A DNA stretch of 64,000 nt from the NCBI GenBank assembly GCA_902790215.1, contig CADAQX010000023.1, positions 1 through 64,000 on the forward strand, in the 5' to 3' direction. Both the position numbers and the translations under genes were made by a program. Positions within the stretch are counted from its first letter, which is position 1. Each line of letters opens with the position of its first letter. Shown here in pieces: positions 35,171 to 43,152 of the stretch. This DNA comes from an uncultured Bacteroidota bacterium (GTDB taxonomy: Bacteria > Bacteroidota > Bacteroidia > Bacteroidales > P3). The notes below the pieces were generated by a model. It was given only the letters and a program-made list of their open reading frames with translations, searched no databases and was not told the origin of the DNA.

Positions 35171-36535
35171 ATGGAATCTCAAAATGTGGAATACAAGCAG
35201 TCCTGGAAGGACGAGTACCTGAAATGGATATGCGGCTTCGCCAACGCCCAAGGCGGCACCATCTATATTGGCATCGACGACAACGGAAATGTTGTCGGCA
35301 TAAAAGATGCCAAGAAACTTCTCGAAGACATTCCCAATAAGGTGGTCAACTATATGGGCATCGTGGCCGATGTGAACCTGCACCACAAGGATGACCTCGA
35401 TTATATCAGCATAGGCATTGAGCCCAGCAATGTTCCAATCAGTTTTAGAGGTAAATATTATTGTCGTAGTGGTAGCACAATGCAGGAATTGAATGGCTCG
35501 GCTTTGCAACAATTTGTTTTGATGAGGATGGGGCGTTCTTGGGACGATATACCTAACGAGCATGCTACAATTAAAGATTTGGACCGCAAAGCCATAAAGT
35601 ATTTTCTCGACAACGGCATTGCTGCAGATCGCATTGACAAAAGTGAGTCTAACTCATCGACGCAGAGAGTACTGGAGAATCTTGGCTTAATAACAGAGGA
35701 TGGCAAACTGAAAAATGCCGCCCTTTTGCTGTTTGCCAAGAATCCTCGTCGGTACTTTACCTGTGTGGAATTCAAGATCGGACGTTTCAGACGTAATGTG
35801 GCTGACCTCATCATTCAAGATGTGATAGAAGGAAACATAATCCAGATGACCGACCGTGTAGTGCAAGTGTTGAAAGCCAAATACCTGACATCTCCCATAC
35901 ACTATGAAGGCATGAAACGTCGTGAGCCTTTGGAGGTTCCGGAGGAGGCACTGCGTGAAATATTGTACAATGCCATAGCGCATAAAGATTATACCGGCGC
36001 ACCAATCCAAATGCGTGTATGGGATGACTATGTTGAGATATGGAACGAAGGGGGATTGCCAATTGGATATACTCCAGATACCCTGTTGAAGAACCATTCA
36101 TCTCGTCCAAGAAACAGAAACATTGCAAACGCTTTCTTCAAGGCTGGTTTCATTGAGAGCTGGGGGCGAGGATACGAGAAAATCTTTGAAGGCTTTAAGG
36201 CAGCTGGACTCCCGATGCCCACCATTGAGGAGGCCGACGGAGGAATTCGCGTCAGTTTCCAAAGAAACAATCAAGGCAATCCACAAACAATATCCCAGAC
36301 TGACGCCACAGAGACGCCACAGAAAACGTCACAGAAAACGCCACAGAAAACATCACAGAAAATACTGGAACTAATTGAAGGAAATCCTCAAATTACAACT
36401 CACGAAATGGCTGCTATCATTGGAATAGACAGGCGCAATATCCACAGAAACATCAAGAAGCTCCGAGAACAAGGTGCCCTTTGCCGTGTAGGGCCTGACA
36501 AAGGTGGCCATTGGGAGATAATAAAAGAGGTCTGA
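35171..36535 (+). CDS. AlbA_2/HATPase_c_4 helix-turn-helix ATPase (Schlafen-like divergent AAA_4 family)
   Basis: 454 residues. AlbA_2 domain at 1-120 (ESQNVEYKQSWKDEYLKWIC, FANAQGGTIYIGIDDNG, KYYCRSGSTMQEL). GHKL-type ATPase-like segment at about 255-320 (PEEALREILYNAIAHKDY, WNEGGLP, RNRNIANAFFKAGFIESWGRG). A Thr/Gln/Lys tandem linker spans about 378-397. A C-terminal winged helix is at about 398-450 (ITTHEMAAIIGIDRRNIHRNIKKLREQGAL). Usually annotated as a transcriptional regulator; relatives also occur in defence islands. AT-richer than its neighbours and monocistronic, so possibly acquired. Confidence 0.85.
   Translation: MESQNVEYKQSWKDEYLKWICGFANAQGGTIYIGIDDNGNVVGIKDAKKLLEDIPNKVVNYMGIVADVNLHHKDDLDYISIGIEPSNVPISFRGKYYCRSGSTMQELNGSALQQFVLMRMGRSWDDIPNEHATIKDLDRKAIKYFLDNGIAADRIDKSESNSSTQRVLENLGLITEDGKLKNAALLLFAKNPRRYFTCVEFKIGRFRRNVADLIIQDVIEGNIIQMTDRVVQVLKAKYLTSPIHYEGMKRREPLEVPEEALREILYNAIAHKDYTGAPIQMRVWDDYVEIWNEGGLPIGYTPDTLLKNHSSRPRNRNIANAFFKAGFIESWGRGYEKIFEGFKAAGLPMPTIEEADGGIRVSFQRNNQGNPQTISQTDATETPQKTSQKTPQKTSQKILELIEGNPQITTHEMAAIIGIDRRNIHRNIKKLREQGALCRVGPDKGGHWEIIKEV
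36302..36363 (+). repeat. 12-bp tandem repeat encoding the variable linker of the AlbA_2 protein
   Basis: Four to five tandem units of ACGCCACAGAAA / ACGTCACAGAAA encode TPQK/TSQK repeats between the ATPase and winged-helix domains. A multiple-of-3 period allows slippage without frameshift. Confidence 0.75.
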
Positions 36536-36625
36536 AAAATGGTCTTGGCAACGCTATATAATCCATCGAACATGAGGAAATCCAGCCCAACGAGGTTTCA
36601 ATGCAGTGGAGGTGGTGCGGTGAGG

Positions 36626-37738
36626 TCAGAAGCCTATGACCAGGCCGATTTCGTGTATGTTTTTGTAAGGGCCGTCGGTGAAGGAGGGCAGCAGGTTGGC
36701 CGAGAGGCCGATGCTGCGGACAGGGCTTTTGGGTAGTGCTATGCCGAGGCCAATGCTGAGTTTCCAGGGGTTGAGGAGGCTTTTGCTGCTGCTGGCGGCC
36801 ACGCTAAGGGCAGGGGTGAGGGTGAGCTGGAGTCCGGTGTGGCTGCGGCCGCGAGGGTAGAGGTCGAAGGTGAGCGGCAGGGTGGCATAGAGGTTAAAGA
36901 GGGGGTTGAGCCCGGGGTGCAGGATGTAGTATTCGGGGTATGGTTCTGCGTCGGAAGAAACGTTATCCGTCACGATGCCATTCGGTTCGATTATGTCAAT
37001 GCCCTCGTCTTCTAAGTGCATCATATTAGGTGCGTCGGTGCGCATGTTGCCCGATATGCCCACTCCGAGCGAGAGGCTGTAGTGTTTGCTATCGGCAAGG
37101 GCGAGGCTGGCTCCCACGCCAGCTTGCAGACGGCTGTTTCCCGGTGTGGCGGCATTACTGGCCAAGGCTGCACCCAGTTCGGCCATGACTCGGAGTTTGG
37201 AATGTTTTTCGAGTTGACGGGTGGGCTCATACTCCTCGGCTTGGGCGTAAGATGAAGAGCATACGGCATCCCCATCCTTTCCTGAGAGGGGTGCGACGAT
37301 GCAGGGGGGTATGTCGTTCTTTTCTATTTCCATTGTCTCTGGCTCGGGCAGCAGGGCGAGGGATTCGGCCTGTGCGGTGCCATGCAGGGGGGTGAGGGCT
37401 GCGGTGATGTGGTGTGTTTTATGTGTCGAAGGTTTTGTGTCGGTGGGTTGGTATGTTGTGGTTTGTATATTATAGTTTGGGTTTTCCTCGATGGCAGGAG
37501 TTTGGGAAACGGAGGGTGTGTGCATGTTGGCGCTGAGCGTTGTGGCGGTGTCGGGGGTGGAACGCAGCAGCCATGCGGCGGCCAATAGGATGACTGCCAC
37601 CGAGGCCAGGGCTGCGACTGTGCGACGCTGGCGGCGTGCCATGTAGAGGACGCTGTTGGCGGCGGTTTGCTGCTCCCGGCGGTCGTTGCCGTATTGCTGC
37701 AGTAGTTGTTCTATGTCGGGGTCGGTGTTGTGTGTCAT
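36626..37738 (-). CDS. Anti-sigma-like TM protein with a C-terminal barrel-like domain
   Basis: 370 residues. Short cytoplasmic N-terminus (DIEQLLQQYGNDRREQQTAANSV), single TM at about 40-58, a disordered Thr/Pro-rich periplasmic linker (60-185), then alternating beta strands (LRVMAELGAALASN, HYSLSLGVGISG, LFNLYATLPLTFDL, GLQLTLTPALSVAA, IGLGIALP, NIHEIGLVIGF) ending in Phe. The start overlaps the ECF sigma stop by 4 bases, the usual sigma/anti-sigma coupling. Its N-terminus lacks a recognised zinc anti-sigma motif. An inner-membrane anchor joined to an outer-membrane-barrel-like end would span the periplasm. Confidence 0.7.
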   Translation of the reverse strand: MTHNTDPDIEQLLQQYGNDRREQQTAANSVLYMARRQRRTVAALASVAVILLAAAWLLRSTPDTATTLSANMHTPSVSQTPAIEENPNYNIQTTTYQPTDTKPSTHKTHHITAALTPLHGTAQAESLALLPEPETMEIEKNDIPPCIVAPLSGKDGDAVCSSSYAQAEEYEPTRQLEKHSKLRVMAELGAALASNAATPGNSRLQAGVGASLALADSKHYSLSLGVGISGNMRTDAPNMMHLEDEGIDIIEPNGIVTDNVSSDAEPYPEYYILHPGLNPLFNLYATLPLTFDLYPRGRSHTGLQLTLTPALSVAASSSKSLLNPWKLSIGLGIALPKSPVRSIGLSANLLPSFTDGPYKNIHEIGLVIGF

Positions 37739-38241
37739 TGTTCTTTGTCGTCCCGGGCTACGGGTATTATTTTCCTTAACTGTGCGTAGGTGCGACTCAT
37801 GATGGTGTCGATGTTGGAGGGGGTGAGGCCTGTGATTTGTGCGATTTCCTTGGTGCTGTGCTGTTCCACGTATTTGAGGCTGATGAGTTGTTGCTGGAGG
37901 GGAGTGAGCTGCTGGATGGCTTGGTCGAGTTGTCGGTAGCGTTGCTCGGCAAGGAGTGCTGTCTGTGGCGGCTCATCGGAGAGGGTGTCGGCAAGGGTGT
38001 TGATATCGACGGTGGGGCGCCTGTGGCGGAGCATGGAGATGCATTCGTTGCGGAGGGCGTTGAGACAGTAGCCGCGCTTGTCCTTGACAAGACTGAGGCG
38101 GAGGCGTCTGTGCCAAAGGCGGGCGAGGGTTTCCTGCACGGCATCGGCCGCGTCGTCGCTGTTGCGCAGGATTTGTTCTGCCATGCGGTGCATGGCGGGT
38201 TGCAGGGGGATGATGTCGCGGATGAACTCCTCAGTGGTCAT
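37735..38241 (-). CDS. ECF-type RNA polymerase sigma factor
   Basis: 168 residues. Region 2 (FIRDIIPLQPAMHRMAEQIL, DAADAVQETLARLWHRR, KRGYCLNALRNECISMLR) and region 4 (QLTPLQQQLISLKYVEQ, STKEIAQITGLTPSNIDTIMSRTYAQLRKII). Complete for the Bacteroidota RpoE-like class. It is coupled to the TM/barrel protein (ATGA overlap), which is the presumed regulator. Confidence 0.9.
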   Translation of the reverse strand: MTTEEFIRDIIPLQPAMHRMAEQILRNSDDAADAVQETLARLWHRRLRLSLVKDKRGYCLNALRNECISMLRHRRPTVDINTLADTLSDEPPQTALLAEQRYRQLDQAIQQLTPLQQQLISLKYVEQHSTKEIAQITGLTPSNIDTIMSRTYAQLRKIIPVARDDKEQ

Positions 38242-38256
38242 AATGTAGCTAAGAGG

Positions 38257-38305
38257 TAAGAGTTAAGAACTGAGAACGTCTCAGGTCCGTAGTTCTTAGC
38301 TCTTA
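38257..38305 (-). terminator. Inverted repeat between the barrel gene and the sigma gene
   Basis: TAAGAGTTAAGAACT (38257-38271) pairs with 38291-38305 with one mismatch around a 19-base loop, in the 78-base gap after the barrel gene stop. It may be a terminator that separates the two genes. The words also resemble the simple repeats of other spacers. Confidence 0.45.
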
Positions 38306-38319
38306 CATCTTAGTTCTAA

Positions 38320-39105
38320 TCAGAAGGTGTAGTTGATGCCGATGCGGAAGGTGGAGATGTTGCTGACATTGCTGCCGCCGTAGCCCCCCATGGATAGGTT
38401 TATGATGTTGCTGATGTTGTTGCCGAAGGTGAAAGAGCTGAGGGTGACTTTGTCGTCCGACGAGGCCTTGTCTGCAGGTTCGGCTTGGGGGGATTCGATG
38501 AGGGTGGTGTGGGTGTATGCTATCTGGAGCAGGTTGAGGTAGAGGTCGGCGCTGAGGTGGGGGTTGAAGCGGTAGGAGACGCCGGGGACGAGGGTTACTT
38601 CGGAGTAGGTGATGTCGCGGTCGTTGTCGCGGGTGTAGGTGCGGGTTTCGTAGTTGCGTGTGTTGGTGTTGTAGAAGATGTAGTCGCGTGTGTAGGATGA
38701 TTTGGCTTTGCCGAAGGAGACGGAGAGATTGGCAAAGAGCGCGAGATGGTCGGTGAGGGGAAGGTCGTAGCGGGCGTAGGCCCCGGCACTCCAGCTGATA
38801 CCTTTTTCGGCATGGCGTTTGGTGCGCTCGTAGTTGAACCATAAGTTGTCAGCAGGTGGCTCGGGCAGGGTGATATCGTTGCTTGTGATGTCGCCAAAGT
38901 AGAGCAGTGAGCCGGTGAGTCCCACGGTGAGGTGGTTGTTTATGCGGTAGCCCAAAAGCAGATTGGGCGTGGCGACGAGGGTGTAGGTTTTGGAGCCGGT
39001 CTCTCCGCGTCCGAATCGGTCGAAGCCGGTGTTGATGCCTACGGTGAACTGGGCCTGTGCCGTCACGGATGCGGCAAGGAGCAAGAGGATAAGAATCTTT
39101 TTCAT
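38320..39105 (-). CDS. Outer-membrane beta-barrel protein
   Basis: 261 residues. Signal peptide MKKILILLLLAASVTAQAQ, then FTVGINTGFDRFGRG and a regular barrel of about ten strands (LLLGYRINNHLTVGLTGSLLYFG, GAYARYDLPLTDHLALFANLSVSFG, LVPGVSYRFNPHLSADLYLNL) ending in FRIGINYTF. OmpW/OMP_b-brl type. Upstream of and parallel to the sigma factor gene, so possibly a regulated target or sensor. Confidence 0.8.
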   Translation of the reverse strand: MKKILILLLLAASVTAQAQFTVGINTGFDRFGRGETGSKTYTLVATPNLLLGYRINNHLTVGLTGSLLYFGDITSNDITLPEPPADNLWFNYERTKRHAEKGISWSAGAYARYDLPLTDHLALFANLSVSFGKAKSSYTRDYIFYNTNTRNYETRTYTRDNDRDITYSEVTLVPGVSYRFNPHLSADLYLNLLQIAYTHTTLIESPQAEPADKASSDDKVTLSSFTFGNNISNIINLSMGGYGGSNVSNISTFRIGINYTF

Positions 39106-39287
39106 GGTGATGTGTTTTTATTTTTGATATTGTTTTATCTACTAAAACGCGGAAGGGATGGAAATCTTACAGAATGGGAGTGTTAAAAGTTGTTAATTGC
39201 ATCGCGTGTTTTTCAGGGAGACTATTGTGGTGGGTGCAATATTTGAGGCGGTGCTGCGTTATTTGTACATGATTAAAACCGATTGTC

Positions 39288-40487
39288 ATGAAAAAAATAT
39301 TGTTTTACGGATTGTGTCTGCTGGCTTTTCTGCCGGTGCTGCCGGTGCGGGCCAATGACGGAGTGTATTACACCAAGGGCAACCAGCTGGTGCCTTTGAC
39401 GGAGACGGATATCAGCGTGAGGAAAGAGGTGCTGACCATCTCGATTATGGACAACGGCTTTGCCCGCGTGGATGTGTATTATGAGTTCTGGAACCCCGGC
39501 AAGGAGGTGAAGCGCGTGCTGATGGGGTTCGAGGCCGACCCTTCGTACAACGACGACTATAAGTTCTACCCCTCGGGGGTGCATCCGCATATCAAGGACT
39601 TCACTGTGGAGATGAACGGACGGAAGCTGTCCTACGGCAACGCCCCCTGTGTGGCTCCCGGCAAGCAGGCCGGTGTCCACGGGCTGGAGCGCATCGACAC
39701 CACCAAGCGGTATTATGTGTTTGACAACAACATGCTGTATGAGGAGGGTTTCAACGCCGAGGAGGGCGACAACTATAAGGCGGGGATAGCGTTTGCGTAT
39801 GTGTATTATTTCAATGCCGACTTCCAGCCGGGGTTGAACAAGGTGCACCACACCTACACCTATCGCATGTCGTTGACGGTGGGTGTGCCCTATATTGTTG
39901 ACTACAAGCTGTCGCCCGCTGCCCGCTGGGCCAATGGGCGGATAGACGATTTCACCCTCGTCATCCGTGCCGACAACACGGCCAAGAACTTCTTTATCCC
40001 CGAAGAGGTGTTTCCCGGAGCCGAGTTCTGTGTGAGCGAGGGCATGGGGAAGATACGGCGGCACAAACTCTATAGTGAACCTGCCTATGAGTTCACGCTG
40101 CGCAACGGCGCCGTGACGCTGCACCTGCAGAATTTTACGCCCAAGAAGGAGCTGAGCATATCGGGTGCCGGCTTGGACTGCTGCTTCAATGTCGATACCG
40201 AAGGAGGAGCGCCCCTTTACCTCGCCGGAGCCTACGACCGCTCGCGTGTGGTGATAATGTTCAGCGAGGAGTGGATGAAAGGTATGAAAGTGGTGCCCGC
40301 CGACAAGGCTTTCCAGAAACGGGTGCTGCGCAATCTGCCTTACGCCCACAGGGGGCATGTGTTCAAGGATGCGCGGCTGCGGCAGTTTTTCGAGTCGCTG
40401 TGGTGGTATATGCCCGACCCCGCCTACAAAGACTCCACCGACGATTTCACCCCCATCGACTACGAATACATCAAAGCAGGCAAGTAA
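39288..40487 (+). CDS. Secreted YARHG-domain protein
   Basis: 399 residues. Signal peptide MKKILFYGLCLLAFLPVLPVRA, cleaved before NDG. The central part (25-300) is beta-rich (VDVYYEFWNPGKEVKRVLMGFEA, YTYRMSLTVGVPYIVDYKL), resembling DUF4424-type extracellular domains. The C-terminal 60 residues form a YARHG domain (RNLPYAHRGHVFKDARLRQFF, WWYMPD), a module of extracellular or peptidoglycan-associated proteins of unknown function. Its stop abuts the start of the next gene. Confidence 0.75.
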   Translation: MKKILFYGLCLLAFLPVLPVRANDGVYYTKGNQLVPLTETDISVRKEVLTISIMDNGFARVDVYYEFWNPGKEVKRVLMGFEADPSYNDDYKFYPSGVHPHIKDFTVEMNGRKLSYGNAPCVAPGKQAGVHGLERIDTTKRYYVFDNNMLYEEGFNAEEGDNYKAGIAFAYVYYFNADFQPGLNKVHHTYTYRMSLTVGVPYIVDYKLSPAARWANGRIDDFTLVIRADNTAKNFFIPEEVFPGAEFCVSEGMGKIRRHKLYSEPAYEFTLRNGAVTLHLQNFTPKKELSISGAGLDCCFNVDTEGGAPLYLAGAYDRSRVVIMFSEEWMKGMKVVPADKAFQKRVLRNLPYAHRGHVFKDARLRQFFESLWWYMPDPAYKDSTDDFTPIDYEYIKAGK

Positions 40488-41093
40488 ATGAACAATCAGT
40501 CTGCATCCTATGTCGTAAGGAAGGTTGCCAATTGGCTGCTGTGGCGCAGAGTGGAATCTGAACCCCTTCCAGACTACAGAAAGTCCACTACCTTCAGTGG
40601 TCGTGGGGGTGCGTGGTTCATGATAGTTGTCAGCCTGTTTTGTATGGCTGCCTTTGTTATAGCCATGGTCAGCAGCTACGGTTGGTATCTCCTTTTCTTT
40701 ATACTCTTGGCTCTGACCTCCATGCTTATGCTAAGGAGAGGTGTCATAATGCTGGCCGATAAGATACATGTAGGACCTGAGAAGTTGGTGCTTGACGGAG
40801 CCTGGCAGAAACCAAACCCCACTGGCTTCATCTACTGGTTCAAGCTGGAGCTGCTACTAATCACACCTCTCGTGGTGGAAATCCCGTGGGAAGACGTCCT
40901 CAGAATATATGTAGATGATTTCGAGTTGAATGTGGAGACTCGCAGTCACCAGCATTTTATAATTCCCATTAGCCATTTCAATACCCACCTTCTTCCCGAA
41001 ATTAGCAAGTATCATAAAATCGACACTGGCAATGATACCTTTCAAAATACCATCAACAAAATCCACCTTATATGGAACAAGAACCAGTATTAA
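40488..41093 (+). CDS. Two-TM membrane protein, PH-like domain possible
   Basis: 201 residues. Cytoplasmic N-terminus, two TM helices (about 43-63 and 66-84), then a soluble beta-rich domain (IHVGPEKLVLDG, VVEIPWEDVLRIYVDD, HQHFIIPISHFN), as in bacterial PH-like membrane proteins. Starts on the base after the YARHG stop and overlaps the chimeric lipoprotein gene by 22 bases, so all three are probably one transcript. Function unknown. Confidence 0.65.
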   Translation: MNNQSASYVVRKVANWLLWRRVESEPLPDYRKSTTFSGRGGAWFMIVVSLFCMAAFVIAMVSSYGWYLLFFILLALTSMLMLRRGVIMLADKIHVGPEKLVLDGAWQKPNPTGFIYWFKLELLLITPLVVEIPWEDVLRIYVDDFELNVETRSHQHFIIPISHFNTHLLPEISKYHKIDTGNDTFQNTINKIHLIWNKNQY

Positions 41094-41207
41094 ACGAGCA
41101 CAACCTTGCAGAAAGCGAGAGCAAAGCAAATCCCGTTTGCTTTGCCGAGCCAAAGCAAGGTTATGAGCTTAATGCTCATAACAAGCAGGAGTACCCGCCG
41201 ATGCATA
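41072..41207 (+). repeat. 136-bp coding palindromic segment, copy 1
   Basis: Equal in length and nearly identical to 41685-41820 with no indels. Contains two hairpins: GCAAAGCAAA (41121-41130) with 41136-41145, and TTATGAGC (41161-41168) with 41174-41181. In both copies it supplies the ATG and the first 45 codons of the following frame. Confidence 0.9.
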
Positions 41208-41668
41208 TAGATGGAACAAACACACTCTTAAAGAATAAGGCTCTTCAAAAATGTGGGATTCTCCTGTTGGTACTTGTTGTTTCTTTGAGTCTAACCTCTT
41301 GTCTGAACAACCTTTTGGTAAAAGTCGAGCCAATCACTGTGGGCAATAGCTCTGGAGGAAAGACGACAGTTTATTTCAGAGACACTGATCATGATGTGCT
41401 TTTCTTGTCAACTATTGGCAAGCATTCTGACGTATGGGATACCACCTTCAATATAGCTATATTGTACAAACCGATATACTTTAAAATATCAGGCGATACG
41501 CTACATATAATGGGCGATAAGCCAGATTACTTTCGTCCCGAACTCACGGATGCTAATATTATTTACCATTGGCGAGAAGGTAATCCGTTATGTTATGAGG
41601 AACAAGCAAGGGCTGATGATTACAAAATCATTCATAGTCTTTGGCGTATTGACGAAGATAACCAATAA
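41072..41668 (+). CDS. Chimeric lipoprotein-like gene whose first 45 codons duplicate the alaX 5' end
   Basis: 198 residues. Residues 1-44 (MEQEPVLNEHNLAESESK to QEYPPMH) match the N-terminus of the AlaX-like protein encoded downstream. From residue 45 the sequence is unrelated: a signal-peptide-like stretch (KALQKCGILLLVLVVSLSLTSC) with a lipobox Cys near residue 78, then a beta-rich domain (TTVYFRDTDHDVLFLSTIG, GDTLHIMGDKPDYF). The duplicated leader would sit before the signal peptide. An internal start at ATG 41201 (MHIDGTNTLLKNK) would restore a normal lipoprotein. No family is recognised for the mature part. Confidence 0.65.
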   Translation: MEQEPVLNEHNLAESESKANPVCFAEPKQGYELNAHNKQEYPPMHIDGTNTLLKNKALQKCGILLLVLVVSLSLTSCLNNLLVKVEPITVGNSSGGKTTVYFRDTDHDVLFLSTIGKHSDVWDTTFNIAILYKPIYFKISGDTLHIMGDKPDYFRPELTDANIIYHWREGNPLCYEEQARADDYKIIHSLWRIDEDNQ

Positions 41669-41684
41669 TCAAATATTGACCATC

Positions 41685-41820
41685 ATGGAACAAGAACCTA
41701 TTCTTAACGAGCACAACCTTGCAGAAAGCGAGAGCAAAGCAAATCCCATTTGTTTTGCCGAGCCAAAGCAAGGTCATGAGCTTAATGCTCATAACAAGCA
41801 GGAGTACCCGCCGATGCATA
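41685..41820 (+). repeat. 136-bp coding palindromic segment, copy 2 (in alaX)
   Basis: Second copy. The first hairpin is GCAAAGCAAAT with ATTTGTTTTGC, a change from copy 1 that keeps pairing through one G-T wobble and one added pair. It ends inside YPPMHTAEH, the true start of the AlaX domain. Confidence 0.9.
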
Positions 41821-42230
41821 CGGCGGAGCATATTTTGAATCAGACGATGGTGCGGATGTTCGGCTGCCCGAGGTCGAGGAACGCTCATATCGAAAAGAAG
41901 AAGAGCAAGTGCGACTATCTGTTGCCTGAGGCTCCCACCGAGGAGCAGGTGCAGGCCATCGAAGACAAAGTGAACGAGGTGATTGACCGCCACCTTGATG
42001 TGAAGGTGGAGTATGTGGACCGCGACCATATACCCCCTGAGGTGGATTTGAGCAAGCTGCCAACCGATGCCTCGGAGACCTTGCGCTTGGTGCGTATAGG
42101 CGACTACGACATCTGCGCCTGCGCCGGCGACCATGTGGCTAATACGTGTGAGATTCCGCACTTCAAGATTATCAGCCACGATTGGAACGAGGGCACTTGG
42201 CGTGTGCGTTTCCGGCTGGTAGAGAGTTGA
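41685..42230 (+). CDS. AlaX-like trans-editing protein (alanyl/threonyl-tRNA synthetase SAD domain)
   Basis: 181 residues from ATG 41685. Stand-alone second-additional-domain protein that deacylates mischarged tRNA (Ser- or Gly-tRNA-Ala type). Zinc ligands: His45 and His49 in HTAEH (HxxxH), and CACAGDH near residue 145 (CxxxH), with NTCEIPHFKI and NEGTWRVRFRL at the end. The first 40 residues (MEQEPILNEHNLAESESK...) precede the domain, look non-conserved and contain palindromic DNA. The stop codon TGA falls inside a GAGAGTTGAAAGTTGAGAG simple repeat. Confidence 0.85.
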   Translation: MEQEPILNEHNLAESESKANPICFAEPKQGHELNAHNKQEYPPMHTAEHILNQTMVRMFGCPRSRNAHIEKKKSKCDYLLPEAPTEEQVQAIEDKVNEVIDRHLDVKVEYVDRDHIPPEVDLSKLPTDASETLRLVRIGDYDICACAGDHVANTCEIPHFKIISHDWNEGTWRVRFRLVES

Positions 42231-42288
42231 AAGTTGAGAGTTGGAAGTTGAAATGTGGGATTTTAATTTCTAATTCTTAATTATTTCG

Positions 42289-42296
42289 TATCTTTG
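42289..42296 (+). promoter_or_regulatory. -7 element (TATCTTTG) of the solute-binding lipoprotein gene
   Basis: TATCTTTGCC at about 38 bases upstream of ATG 42334, following an AT-rich tract. Confidence 0.7.
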
Positions 42297-42333
42297 CCAT
42301 TGGAATTAAAAACGGCATTGTGCCAACAATATT

Positions 42334-43152
42334 ATGTCATACAAACGCTTACACTTTTTTGGAATAGCTGCTGCCCTTTTTGTCGCGGTGCTGGCAGCGT
42401 GCAACAATACCCCTGAAGCTCCCGCTACTGTGGCGGGATTCACCTGTCTTGAGGACTTGGAGGGTCACTCCGTTGCAGTCATTAAGGGTAGCACGAGCGA
42501 TGTGCTGCTCAGCGACACTAACAATTTCTCAAACATTACCCTTGTCAGCTGCAACACGCCGACGGAGTTGATTACCGCTATCAAGAACGGCAGTGCCGAG
42601 TGCGCCATCACCGACACGGTGGTGCTCATGACCCTCGGCATGGCCGAGCACGGGCTGGCGGTTGATTTTAACCTGCCGGGCGGATTCGACGTGGCCACGG
42701 CTTTCAACCCCAAGGACGAGAAACTGTGTCACCAGTTCAACGACTTCTTGGTACAGATAAAGTCCGACGGCACCCTTGACGAGATGTTTGCCCGCTGGTG
42801 CAGCGAAGAGGTGGACACGGTACATCTGCCAGTGATGGACGAGCTTGCGGAGCTCAAGGGACACCCTATTGAGGTTGCCACTATGGTGGACAATCCCCCC
42901 TTCAGTTTCTACAGGAACAACCGCTGGACGGGTCTCGAAGTGGAGATGATGTTGCGTTTCAGCCTGTTTATTGGCAGGCCGGTGCATTTCAGCGGGTATG
43001 AATTCGGTGAGATTATCGATGTGCTGCACAGTCGGCGTGCCGATGTAGCGGCGGCCAACATGTTCATTACGCCGGAGCGTTCCAACCAGGTGCTTTTCTC
43101 GCACCCGTACTATCTCTGTAAAACCAGTTGTTTCTCGCCGGCTGTACGCTAG
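42334..43152 (+). CDS. Solute-binding (SBP_bac_3-type) lipoprotein with permuted lobes
   Basis: 272 residues. Signal peptide with lipobox LAAC (Cys23). Residues about 36-160 (LEDLEGHSVAVIKGSTSDVL, ELITAIKNGSAECAITD, FNDFLVQIKSDGTLDEMFARW) match the second lobe and C-terminal helices of amino-acid-type binding proteins. Residues about 172-268 (GHPIEVATMVDNPPFSFYRN, WTGLEVEMMLRFS, RRADVAAANMFITPERSNQVLFSHPYY) match the first lobe that normally comes first. The order is thus a circular permutation, or a fusion of two half-domains. No permease or ATPase is adjacent. It converges with the SGNH gene with a 4-base overlap. Confidence 0.78.
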   Translation: MSYKRLHFFGIAAALFVAVLAACNNTPEAPATVAGFTCLEDLEGHSVAVIKGSTSDVLLSDTNNFSNITLVSCNTPTELITAIKNGSAECAITDTVVLMTLGMAEHGLAVDFNLPGGFDVATAFNPKDEKLCHQFNDFLVQIKSDGTLDEMFARWCSEEVDTVHLPVMDELAELKGHPIEVATMVDNPPFSFYRNNRWTGLEVEMMLRFSLFIGRPVHFSGYEFGEIIDVLHSRRADVAAANMFITPERSNQVLFSHPYYLCKTSCFSPAVR

